This document shows positions 1 to 5,310 of a stretch of 10,121 nt of DNA, in pieces. Every line of letters starts with the position of its first letter. The first letter of the stretch is position 1. The stretch is from assembly GCA_007128495.1 (NCBI GenBank), contig SKXH01000126.1, positions 1 through 10,121 of the forward strand, in the 5' to 3' direction. The notes beneath the pieces were generated by a model. That model was not told the origin of the DNA. It worked only from the letters and a program-made list of their open reading frames with translations, and did no database searches. A program made the position numbers and the translations under genes. This DNA comes from Bacteroidota bacterium. GTDB lineage: Bacteria; Bacteroidota; Ignavibacteria; T3Sed10-11.

Positions 1-430
1 CGGCGAGCTCCATTTTAGTCGCCCCTTTTTTAACGTATGTGCCGCTGAGCCGTTTCACGTAATAAGAATCAAATACTGCGGGCATAGGATGTAACGCTTG
101 CAACTGTTCTTTAATCGGGTCGAGATCTTTTTGTTCCAGAACTTTTGATTCAATCGCTGCATCATAGATATTTTGGTCGAAAATATCCCAACCGCCGACC
201 ACAATATTTTGCATGTCTGCTAAGGGAACAAAATCTTTTATTTTCGGGAAGTTCATTTCCGATCGTTTACCGAGGCGGATTGTCCCCATCTGGGTCAGTG
301 AGCCGAACGGTTGACCGTATCCTTTATTGGCTGCCAAGAGACCGGCAATAAAAGTTGTTGCAACAGCCCCGTTCATACCGACGACAAGAACCCCAAGTTT
401 TCCAGCCGGAGGGGAGGTGTTATTTTTCAT
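1..430 (-). CDS. ino1: Inositol-3-phosphate synthase, N-terminal 143 residues (gene runs off the left edge)
   Basis: This is the start of a myo-inositol-phosphate synthase, the cytosolic NAD-dependent enzyme that isomerises glucose 6-phosphate to inositol 3-phosphate (also called inositol 1-phosphate). My translation from the ATG at 430 opens with a Rossmann segment, GKLGVLVVGMNGAVATTFIAG (about residues 10-30). It is followed by the family-typical blocks GSLTQMGTIRLGKR (43-56), NIVVGGWDIFDQN, MPAVFDSYYVKRLSGT and KKGATKMELA near the edge. The full protein is probably 430-440 aa, so about two thirds is missing. The ATG overlaps the TGA of the upstream phosphatidyltransferase gene as ATGA (430-427), and an AAAGGA Shine-Dalgarno ends 6 nt before it. 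This supports both the start and translational coupling. The context points to inositol made for phospholipid rather than as a carbon source. Family identity is very secure. The exact stereochemical product is inferred. Confidence 0.95.
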   Translation of the reverse strand, partial: MKNNTSPPAGKLGVLVVGMNGAVATTFIAGLLAANKGYGQPFGSLTQMGTIRLGKRSEMNFPKIKDFVPLADMQNIVVGGWDIFDQNIYDAAIESKVLEQKDLDPIKEQLQALHPMPAVFDSYYVKRLSGTYVKKGATKMELA

Positions 431-1155
431 ACGTTTTCCTTTCGAAGTTTTTTAGATAGTTTCTTTGTACCATTATCGGGTAGATTCTGAATCCCGGCTT
501 GTTTCCATACTTCATAAACGCGTTGTGCTACTGTTATCGGAGTGAAAAACGCAACTATTCCTATAGCCAGGGTAAGCGGCATGGGAGGGTAATAATATGT
601 TATGTCAAACGGTATTACCTTCAGAAAGGCGAAGACGATAGCATCGAAGGGCTGCGGATAAATAGTCAGAAGTGCACCTCCTCCCAGTATGACAATACGT
701 TCACCACGGCGCATCCATCCGACATTACATGTAAAACCGTGCGATTCGGCCCGGGCTCGTACATAGCTGACCATAATCGATCCGCTCGCGGCTATAACTA
801 CTAAAAGAGATGCGAGATGCATTCCCTGGAACACATAAAAATATCCTAAGCCCGTGTACATTGCAATTTCCGCTATGCGGTCGAGAGTAGAGTCGTACAG
901 CGCACCGAATTTCGATGTACGATTGGTGAGCCGCGCGAGTTTTCCATCGATCATATCAAGAATTCCGCCGACGAAAATTAATATACCGCCGGTTACGAAC
1001 CATCCGTTCGCAAGAAAGAAGGCAGCGGCGAAACTCGGAATAACGCCGATCGTGGATATAGTATTCGGTGACAAATGCAGCGCTTTTACTGAATAGGTTA
1101 GGGGCATCAAAGTCTTATTAAAGATATCCTCAACCTTTGATGGTATGAGTCCCAT
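427..1155 (-). CDS. CDP-alcohol phosphatidyltransferase, probable phosphatidylinositol(-phosphate) synthase
   Basis: This 242-aa integral membrane enzyme should transfer a phosphatidyl group from CDP-diacylglycerol to an alcohol. The complete family signature D-x2-DG-x2-AR-x8-G-x3-D-x3-D is present: D67, D70-G71, A74-R75, G84, D88, D92. These aspartates bind the metal ions and perform catalysis. Several hydrophobic stretches (about 33-49, 52-66, 94-108, 113-131, 154-166, 192-210) fit the usual six-helix fold, and the tail is Lys/Arg-rich. After the signature comes SYVRARAESHGF (130-141), then RRGER (149-153). This resembles the inositol-phosphate-binding region of actinobacterial phosphatidylinositol-phosphate synthases (SY-x-KARAE...ER). 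The neighbour is an inositol-phosphate synthase with a 4-nt overlap, so inositol phosphate is the likely acceptor. Whether the product is phosphatidylinositol phosphate or phosphatidylinositol cannot be decided, and a phosphatase may lie outside the window. A weak AAGGA sits 11 nt before the ATG. A glycerol-phosphate acceptor (PgsA) is the main alternative. Confidence 0.85.
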   Translation of the reverse strand: MGLIPSKVEDIFNKTLMPLTYSVKALHLSPNTISTIGVIPSFAAAFFLANGWFVTGGILIFVGGILDMIDGKLARLTNRTSKFGALYDSTLDRIAEIAMYTGLGYFYVFQGMHLASLLVVIAASGSIMVSYVRARAESHGFTCNVGWMRRGERIVILGGGALLTIYPQPFDAIVFAFLKVIPFDITYYYPPMPLTLAIGIVAFFTPITVAQRVYEVWKQAGIQNLPDNGTKKLSKKLRKENV

Positions 1156-1230
1156 GCTCGATTTGATCCTTGTAGTAAATGTTTACTTAGTTGTTTGATG
1201 CGTTAGCCAGGTCGGCTATTGGCCGGCACA

Positions 1231-1250
1231 GCTTCTTTAAGCTTCCTTAA
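1231..1250. repeat. Tandem 10-bp direct repeat
   Basis: GCTTCTTTAA is followed immediately by GCTTCCTTAA, a 9-of-10 match, in the spacer between the arginine decarboxylase and the phosphatidyltransferase. It lies downstream of the candidate promoter, within the presumed leader. It could be a binding site for a regulator or a chance duplication. Nothing else supports a function. Confidence 0.35.
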
Positions 1251-1271
1251 ATAAAAATGTAAATTTTCGAA

Positions 1272-1300
1272 AAAATAATTCATTTTCCTGTTAAAAGCAA
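1272..1300 (-). promoter_or_regulatory. Candidate sigma-70 type promoter for the inositol-lipid genes
   Basis: On the minus strand TTGCTT (1300-1295) and TATTTT (1277-1272) are separated by exactly 17 bp. It lies in the 200-bp spacer upstream of the phosphatidyltransferase gene and would give a leader of about 110 nt. The hexamers are only moderate matches to the consensus in an AT-rich stretch. The pair ino1 and phosphatidyltransferase may instead be read through from the decarboxylase. Confidence 0.35.
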
Positions 1301-1320
1301 GCTCCATCGATTTGGGAAGA

Positions 1321-1351
1321 AACGGTTATCTGCTGTACGATAATTGCCGTT
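1321..1351 (-). terminator. Possible weak terminator or processing hairpin after the arginine decarboxylase
   Basis: Read on the minus strand, AACGG-CAA-TTATC, an 8-nt loop, then GATAACCGTT form a 10-bp stem with a 3-nt bulge, beginning a few bases after the decarboxylase stop codon. It is followed by TCTTCC rather than a clean run of T, so it is at best a leaky terminator. Its position at a gene end, before a new candidate promoter, is the main support. Confidence 0.3.
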
Positions 1352-1355
1352 TAAT

Positions 1356-1901
1356 TTACGGGAGCAGTATAGCGCACGCCAGTACCGTTGACCAGAGCCC
1401 CTGCCGGTCACCTTCGGCGGATTGTGTGATGTTGAATGTTTTTACGATCTTGCCGCTCATCTTAAATATCTGTTCACGTTCATCCCAACCGGTATCCGGG
1501 TCGAAGTCCACGCCGAGCGTAGTTGCAAGCATCGTTGCGGCGAGGTCTTCAGCATAATCGCCGGCACGGTCTGCCGTCTCACCGTAAGGGTGGTGTTCGG
1601 AGAGATACCCGTATTGCGATTCATCCGCCGGCTGTGCGACGCCGATGGAAGATGCGATAAGCCGGTTCGGTTCATTGGTTGCGTTGCGTGCCATGACGCA
1701 AAAGGTAATGGCACCCGGCTGTAATTGTTTTAATCCCTCTTCGCGGGAAATTCGCTTGCATCCCGCCGGGTATATACTCGATACGGTTACTAAATTACAC
1801 TTCTCTATTCCGGCATTCCGAAGTGCAAGCTCAAATGACTGCAAATAATCTTTATGCCGGCCGACCCCTTTGGTGAAGAATATTCTTGTTGGAACGTACA
1901 A
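1356..1901 (-). CDS. pdaD: Pyruvoyl-dependent arginine decarboxylase proenzyme
   Basis: This enzyme converts arginine to agmatine and CO2, the first step of a route to putrescine and spermidine, using a covalently bound pyruvoyl group instead of pyridoxal phosphate. The 181-aa length fits the family. The self-cleavage site is visible in NLVTVSSIYPAG: S41-S42, where the second serine becomes the pyruvoyl group of the alpha chain, with N36 matching the conserved nearby Asn. SEHHPYG contains E102, the likely counterpart of the catalytic Glu. The N-terminal FFTKGVGRHKD and the later GxTADRAGDYAEDLA region are also family-like. I chose TTG 1901 as the start because a strong GAGGAGGT (1916-1909) lies 7 nt upstream and the protein then begins at the conserved VPTRIFFTKG. 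A TTG at 1922 would add seven residues but has no ribosome site and lies 4 nt after the tyrS stop. The gene follows tyrS by 25 nt and is probably in the same transcript. Confidence 0.92.
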   Translation of the reverse strand: MYVPTRIFFTKGVGRHKDYLQSFELALRNAGIEKCNLVTVSSIYPAGCKRISREEGLKQLQPGAITFCVMARNATNEPNRLIASSIGVAQPADESQYGYLSEHHPYGETADRAGDYAEDLAATMLATTLGVDFDPDTGWDEREQIFKMSGKIVKTFNITQSAEGDRQGLWSTVLACAILLP

Positions 1902-1908
1902 TGATAAG

Positions 1909-1916
1909 ACCTCCTC
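1909..1916 (-). promoter_or_regulatory. Strong Shine-Dalgarno that sets the arginine decarboxylase start
   Basis: GAGGAGGT on the minus strand lies 7 nt before TTG 1901. It would fall inside the coding sequence if the longer reading frame from 1922 were used, so it argues for the shorter protein. Confidence 0.75.
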
Positions 1917-1926
1917 GTTCAATAAA

Positions 1927-3144
1927 TTATTTAGGTACTATTTTTAAAAATTTTCTTTTGCCTACTTGCAGAATAAACGCTTTGTCCTTATTGATACGGT
2001 CGTTTATGTCGCCTACTTTCTCGTTGTCGACTTTCACGCCGCCTTGCTGTATTAAACGGCGGGCTTCATTTTTTGACGAAACGAGCGATGTTTGTATCAT
2101 CAGGTCTACTATGCCGAGTCCGCCGTTTCTCATTTCGAGTGTCATTTCCGGAATATCATCGGGTATATCTTTCTTAATAAATACCCGGTCGAATTCCGCC
2201 TCCGCCTGACGGGCAGCATCCTCATCATGATACATACGTACAAGCGTTCGTGCAAGCTCCCGTTTAACATCACGCGGGTTTGTTGTGCCGTCTTCCAATA
2301 TTGATTTTATCTCGTCCAATCTCTCAAGAGAGACGTCTGTCGTAAGCAGAAAATACGTATAAATAAGTTTATCCGGTATAGACAGCGTCTTGCCGTATAT
2401 CTCCTTCGGCGTTTCGGTAATACCGATATAGTTATTCAGCGACTTGCTCATTTTCTCGACCCCGTCGGTGCCGGTGAGCAGCGGAACGGTCAGTATAACC
2501 TGCGGCTCCATATCGAACTCACGCTGTATATCCCGGCCGACAAGCAAGTTGAATTTTTGATCGGTGCCGCCCAGTTCGACATCCGACTCGATTGCAACCG
2601 AATCCATTGCCTGTGCAAGCGGATAGAGAAATTCGTGTATACCGATTGCCGCACCTTCTTTATAACGTTTCAGGAAGTCATCGCGCTCGAGCATCCGGGC
2701 TACGGTATATTTGCCGGCAAGCTTTATCACATCGGCAAAGGTCATCTCGTTGAGCCATTCGGAGTTGTATACCATTCGAATGTTTTCGGTTGAAAGGATG
2801 CGCGTTGCCTGCTCGTAGTACGACTCTCCGTATTCTCTGGTTTTCTCGATGGTCAGAGTCGGACGGGTTTTGCTCCGCCCCGACGGATCGCCGATCATTC
2901 CGGTGAAGTCACCGATAATGAGAATTGCTTTATGGCCGAGGTCCTGAAACTGGCGGAGTTTTCGCAGCACCACCGAGTGCCCCAGGTGCAGGTCCGGTCT
3001 GCTGGGATCACAGCCGAGTTTGATATTCAGCGGTTTATTATCTTTAATTGATTTTTCAATTTTTTTAGCAAGGTCTTCCTCGGGAATTATTTCCTCGGCG
3101 CCCCGCCGGATCTCATCCATTTGTTCGTTTACAGGTGGAAACAC
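1927..3144 (-). CDS. tyrS: Tyrosyl-tRNA synthetase, KMSKS (TyrZ-like) type
   Basis: This class I aminoacyl-tRNA synthetase charges tRNA-Tyr in the cytosol. In the 405-aa form chosen here, the HIGH signature is HLGH (53-56) within GCDPSRPDLHLGH. The tyrosine and ATP site includes GDFTGMIGDPSGR and VELGGTDQKFN. The second class I signature is a full KMSKS (231-235), which marks the TyrZ-like branch rather than the KFGKS branch. A C-terminal S4 RNA-binding domain follows (about 335-405, with SLVSSKNEARRLIQQGGVKV). The open frame extends to GTG 3192, inside smpB, but GTG 3144 is preferred. An AAAGGA lies 5 nt upstream, and the protein then begins MFPPVNEQMDEIRRG, as usual in this branch. With this start the gene lies 16 nt after smpB rather than overlapping it. 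No T-box-like leader is visible, as expected for a gene inside an operon. Confidence 0.96.
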   Translation of the reverse strand: MFPPVNEQMDEIRRGAEEIIPEEDLAKKIEKSIKDNKPLNIKLGCDPSRPDLHLGHSVVLRKLRQFQDLGHKAILIIGDFTGMIGDPSGRSKTRPTLTIEKTREYGESYYEQATRILSTENIRMVYNSEWLNEMTFADVIKLAGKYTVARMLERDDFLKRYKEGAAIGIHEFLYPLAQAMDSVAIESDVELGGTDQKFNLLVGRDIQREFDMEPQVILTVPLLTGTDGVEKMSKSLNNYIGITETPKEIYGKTLSIPDKLIYTYFLLTTDVSLERLDEIKSILEDGTTNPRDVKRELARTLVRMYHDEDAARQAEAEFDRVFIKKDIPDDIPEMTLEMRNGGLGIVDLMIQTSLVSSKNEARRLIQQGGVKVDNEKVGDINDRINKDKAFILQVGKRKFLKIVPK

Positions 3145-3149
3145 AATAA

Positions 3150-3155
3150 TCCTTT
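3150..3155 (-). promoter_or_regulatory. Shine-Dalgarno that sets the tyrS start
   Basis: AAAGGA on the minus strand sits 5 nt before GTG 3144, just after the smpB stop codon. The upstream in-frame GTG at 3192 lies within smpB and has no comparable site. Confidence 0.6.
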
Positions 3156-3160
3156 CTTTT

Positions 3161-3631
3161 TTATTTTTGCCGTAGTTCACGTTCTTGTTCACGCTTCATA
3201 TCGCGCTCTGCTATTGCCTTGCGCTTATCATAACTCTTCTTGCCGCGTGCAAGGGCAAGTTCGATTTTTGCTTTACCGTTCTTAAAATACACACTGAGGG
3301 GAACCAGGGTAAATCCCTTTTCCTTTGTTTTCCCGATCAGTTTGCGAATTTCCCGCTTATTCAGAAGCAGTTTACGCTCGCGTTTTGGCTCATGGTTGAA
3401 CTGATTGCCGAATTCATACGGACTGATATGCATTCCTTCGAGGAAAACCTCCCCCGCACGCACGAATGCATAGCTGTCCTGCAAGTTCGCGCTCCCGAGC
3501 CGGAGCGATTTCACCTCGGTTCCCTTCAGTGCAATTCCTGCCTCATATACTTCATCGATGTGGTATTCGTGCCGCGCTTTCCGGTTTGTAATTATAACGC
3601 GTTGTTTGCCGTTTTCGCTGCGTCCGCTCAT
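3161..3631 (-). CDS. smpB: SsrA-binding protein SmpB
   Basis: SmpB binds tmRNA (ssrA) and carries it to stalled ribosomes for trans-translation and tagging of incomplete proteins. The 156-aa length is typical. Recognisable blocks in order are NRKARHEYHIDEVYEAGIAL (16-35), GTEVKSLRLGSANLQDSYAF (37-56), the HISPYEFGNQFNHEPKRERK loop, LLLNKREIRKLIGKTKEKG, VPLSVYFKNGKAKIELALARG and the basic C-terminal tail GKKSYDKRKAIAERD. That tail mimics part of the anticodon stem in the ribosomal A site. No Shine-Dalgarno is evident before the ATG at 3631. This fits initiation from a short leader or an AT-rich unstructured site. It is the first gene of the leftward transcript. No ssrA gene is seen nearby. Confidence 0.97.
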   Translation of the reverse strand: MSGRSENGKQRVIITNRKARHEYHIDEVYEAGIALKGTEVKSLRLGSANLQDSYAFVRAGEVFLEGMHISPYEFGNQFNHEPKRERKLLLNKREIRKLIGKTKEKGFTLVPLSVYFKNGKAKIELALARGKKSYDKRKAIAERDMKREQERELRQK

Positions 3632-3648
3632 TGGAAAATTTTGGGTGA

Positions 3649-3677
3649 ATAATAAAAAAATCAGTTATAAAAAACAA
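3649..3677 (-). promoter_or_regulatory. Candidate proximal promoter for smpB
   Basis: On the minus strand TTGTTT (3677-3672) and TATTAT (3654-3649) are spaced by 17 bp. It would start transcription about 10 nt before the smpB ATG, consistent with that gene having no Shine-Dalgarno. The sequence is very AT-rich, so chance matches are easy. Confidence 0.35.
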
Positions 3678-3681
3678 TAAA

Positions 3682-3710
3682 TTGACAGTGTTCTGCTTTT
3701 TCTGTATATT
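3682..3710 (+). promoter_or_regulatory. Near-consensus sigma-70 promoter reading toward lpd
   Basis: A perfect TTGACA (3682-3687) is followed after exactly 17 bp by TATATT (3705-3710), so only one base departs from consensus. Transcription should begin near 3717 and read right. Before lpd it meets an inverted repeat (3721-3768) and an intrinsic terminator (3804-3831). Its product is therefore either a short RNA or an attenuated lpd leader. Confidence 0.6.
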
Positions 3711-3730
3711 TTAAGTTCATTTGTTGTCAA
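3703..3730 (-). promoter_or_regulatory. Candidate distal promoter for smpB, facing the lpd promoter
   Basis: On the minus strand a perfect TTGACA (3730-3725) and TATACA (3708-3703) are 16 bp apart. The -10 overlaps the -10 of the plus-strand promoter at 3705-3710, so the two polymerases could not bind together. A second minus-strand TTGACA lies at 3765-3760, with only a poor -10 (AATTAT at 3742-3737). The TATACA lacks the important final T, so strength is uncertain. Confidence 0.4.
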
Positions 3731-3768
3731 TTTTACATAATTTTAAAGATACAAAAAATTGTCAACAG
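3721..3768. repeat. Imperfect inverted repeat at the start of the lpd leader
   Basis: TTGTTGTCAATTTT (3721-3734) can pair with AAAATTGTCAACAG (3755-3768): 13 of 14 positions pair, counting one G-T wobble, with a single T-T mismatch and a 20-nt AT-rich loop. In RNA from the promoter at 3682 it would form a 5' hairpin beginning a few bases after the start. In DNA the arms carry two TTGTCAA copies 35 bp apart, each a near-palindrome, which could instead be operator sites. Both readings are inference. Confidence 0.5.
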
Positions 3769-3803
3769 AAACTACTTGCGGGCGTTGAAAATTAATTTGA
3801 AGG

Positions 3804-3831
3804 AAAAGGGAATATGTTGTTCCCTTTTTTT
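3804..3831 (+). terminator. Intrinsic terminator upstream of lpd
   Basis: AAAAGGGAA (3804-3812), a 7-nt loop and TTCCCTTTT (3820-3828) make a 9-bp stem, with the T run continuing through 3831. It is the form of a Rho-independent terminator on the plus strand. It is located after the strong promoter at 3682 and 44 nt before the lpd start, so it is not at the end of any protein gene. It could act as an attenuator or end a small RNA. The stem has only three G-C pairs, so efficiency may be modest. Confidence 0.55.
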
Positions 3832-3858
3832 GTTTACTAATTAACAAATAATTATAAA
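3830..3858 (+). promoter_or_regulatory. Candidate proximal promoter for the lpd operon
   Basis: TTGTTT (3830-3835) and TATAAA (3853-3858) are separated by 17 bp, immediately downstream of the terminator stem. Transcription would start about 10 nt before lpd. If real, lpd does not depend on reading through the terminator. The hexamers are moderate matches in AT-rich sequence. Confidence 0.4.
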
Positions 3859-3874
3859 TACGGGGAATACGGAT

Positions 3875-5290
3875 ATGGCAGAACCGAAAACGAATTTTGA
3901 TGTGGTGGTTGTCGGAGGCGGTCCCGGAGGATATGTAGCGGCTATTAGAGCAAGTCAGTTAGGTATGAAAGTTGGAGTGGTAGAGCGTGATAAATTGGGT
4001 GGTATTTGTCTGAACTGGGGATGTATCCCCACAAAGGCATTGTTGCGGAATGCCGAACTGTACAATCTGATGAATAATGCCGAAGAGTTCGGCATTACGG
4101 TTAAAGATTTATCGTTCGATTTCGAGAAGGTGATCAAGCGGAGCCGGAAGATCTCAGAGCGTATTTCCAAGGGTGTGGAATTTCTGTTCAAGAAAAATAA
4201 GATTGAACATATATCCGGTTTCGGAAAAATTGCAGGAAAAGGTAAAGTTGAAGTCTATAAAAAGCAGGATGACTCCAAACCCGAAAAAACCCTCAGTGCA
4301 AAGCATATCATAATTTCGACCGGCGCGCGCCCGCGTTCAATTCCCGATGTTAAAATCGACGGTAAAAAAATACTTTCTTACTTCGAGGCAATGGTGCCGA
4401 AAGAGGTGCCAAAATCGATGGTCGTTATCGGTGCGGGAGCTATCGGCGTTGAGTTTGCCTATTTTTACAATGCATTCGGAACGAAGGTGACGCTCGTTGA
4501 AATGATGCCGACCATCCTGCCGGTAGAGGATAAGGAAGTAACCAAAGTCGTTACCGATAAATTCAAAAAATCGGGGATGGATATCCATACCGAAACAAAA
4601 GTTGAGAAGATCGCTACATCCGGCAAGGGCGTAAAAGTTACCGTTTCGGATAAAGACGGTAAAAAGAAGGATATCTCCGCTGATGTTGCTTTGATGGCGA
4701 TCGGTGTACAGGGTAACATCGAGAATATCGGACTCGAGGATGCTGGTGTGAAAACAGAAAAGGGAGACATTAAGGTCGATGAATATTATCGCACGAGTGT
4801 GGACGGTATTTATGCAATCGGCGATGTGATCGGAGCGCCGTGGCTCGCCCACGTTGCATCGCACGAAGGCATTGTGTGCGTTGAAAAAATTGCCGGCGCA
4901 GAGACGCATCCCATAAACTATGATAATATTCCCGGCTGTACCTATTGCCAGCCGCAGGTCGCATCAATCGGTTTGACCGAAGAGCAAGCGAAAGAAAAAG
5001 GGTATGATATAAAAGTCGGGCGGTATCCGTTCCGTGTCCACGGAAAAGCAATAGCGGCGGGAGAGACCGACGGATTTACCAAGCTGATCTTCGATTCGAA
5101 ATACGGCGAGCTGCTCGGTGCACATATTGTCGGCAGCGAGGCAACCGAGATGATCGCCGAACTCGGAATAGCTAAAACACTCGAGGCAACAAAAGAAGAG
5201 ATCGTTCGAACAGTTCACGCTCACCCGACCCTCGCAGAAGCGATTATGGAAGCAGCAGGCGATGCATACGGTGAGTCGATACATACTTAA
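3875..5290 (+). CDS. lpd: Dihydrolipoyl dehydrogenase (E3)
   Basis: This flavoprotein reoxidises the dihydrolipoyl groups of 2-oxoacid dehydrogenase complexes and passes electrons to NAD. The 471-aa length is normal and no lipoyl domain is fused at the N-terminus. The FAD-binding motif is GGGPGG (14-19). The redox disulfide is C45 and C50 in GGICLNWGCIPTK. The NAD-binding motif is GAGAIG (186-191), the second FAD contact is YAIGDV (313-318), and the catalytic His-Glu pair is H450 and E455 in HAHPTLAEA. The interface domain has CTYCQPQVAS (355-364), where many homologues read like IAYTEPEVA. This gives an extra CxxC pair (C355, C358). ATG 3875 is the natural start and is preceded by a weak GGGGAA. 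The gene heads an operon with lipB and two E1 systems, so it probably serves those complexes. Confidence 0.97.
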   Translation: MAEPKTNFDVVVVGGGPGGYVAAIRASQLGMKVGVVERDKLGGICLNWGCIPTKALLRNAELYNLMNNAEEFGITVKDLSFDFEKVIKRSRKISERISKGVEFLFKKNKIEHISGFGKIAGKGKVEVYKKQDDSKPEKTLSAKHIIISTGARPRSIPDVKIDGKKILSYFEAMVPKEVPKSMVVIGAGAIGVEFAYFYNAFGTKVTLVEMMPTILPVEDKEVTKVVTDKFKKSGMDIHTETKVEKIATSGKGVKVTVSDKDGKKKDISADVALMAIGVQGNIENIGLEDAGVKTEKGDIKVDEYYRTSVDGIYAIGDVIGAPWLAHVASHEGIVCVEKIAGAETHPINYDNIPGCTYCQPQVASIGLTEEQAKEKGYDIKVGRYPFRVHGKAIAAGETDGFTKLIFDSKYGELLGAHIVGSEATEMIAELGIAKTLEATKEEIVRTVHAHPTLAEAIMEAAGDAYGESIHT

Positions 5291-5310
5291 TAGCAGGAGT
5301 TGGTACCGGC

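Noticed and set aside
1200..1230. Small inverted repeat CGGC-CAATA-GCCG in the spacer before the phosphatidyltransferase
   Set aside because: It has only four pairs with no T run, too weak to call as a terminator or operator.
3145..3192. Longer tyrS start at GTG 3192, which would overlap smpB by 32 bp
   Set aside because: The extra 16 residues are Asn/Lys-rich and unlike TyrRS N-termini, while GTG 3144 has a Shine-Dalgarno and gives the usual FPPVNEQ opening.
3185..3652. Open frame of 155 aa antisense to smpB
   Set aside because: It mirrors almost exactly the SmpB coding sequence, which is unmistakable on the minus strand.
3722..3796. Leader peptide of about 24 codons starting at TTG 3722
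   Set aside because: There is no ATG and no Shine-Dalgarno. Its first bases lie in a predicted stem, and it has no run of regulatory codons that would suggest classical attenuation.
3632..3874. tmRNA (ssrA) gene next to smpB
   Set aside because: The region is too short, has no tRNA-like acceptor ends or CCA, and no tag-peptide reading frame.
4337..4909. Antisense open frame of 190 aa within lpd
   Set aside because: The plus strand here encodes the NAD-binding domain of Lpd with clear motifs. The antisense product has no family features or ribosome site.
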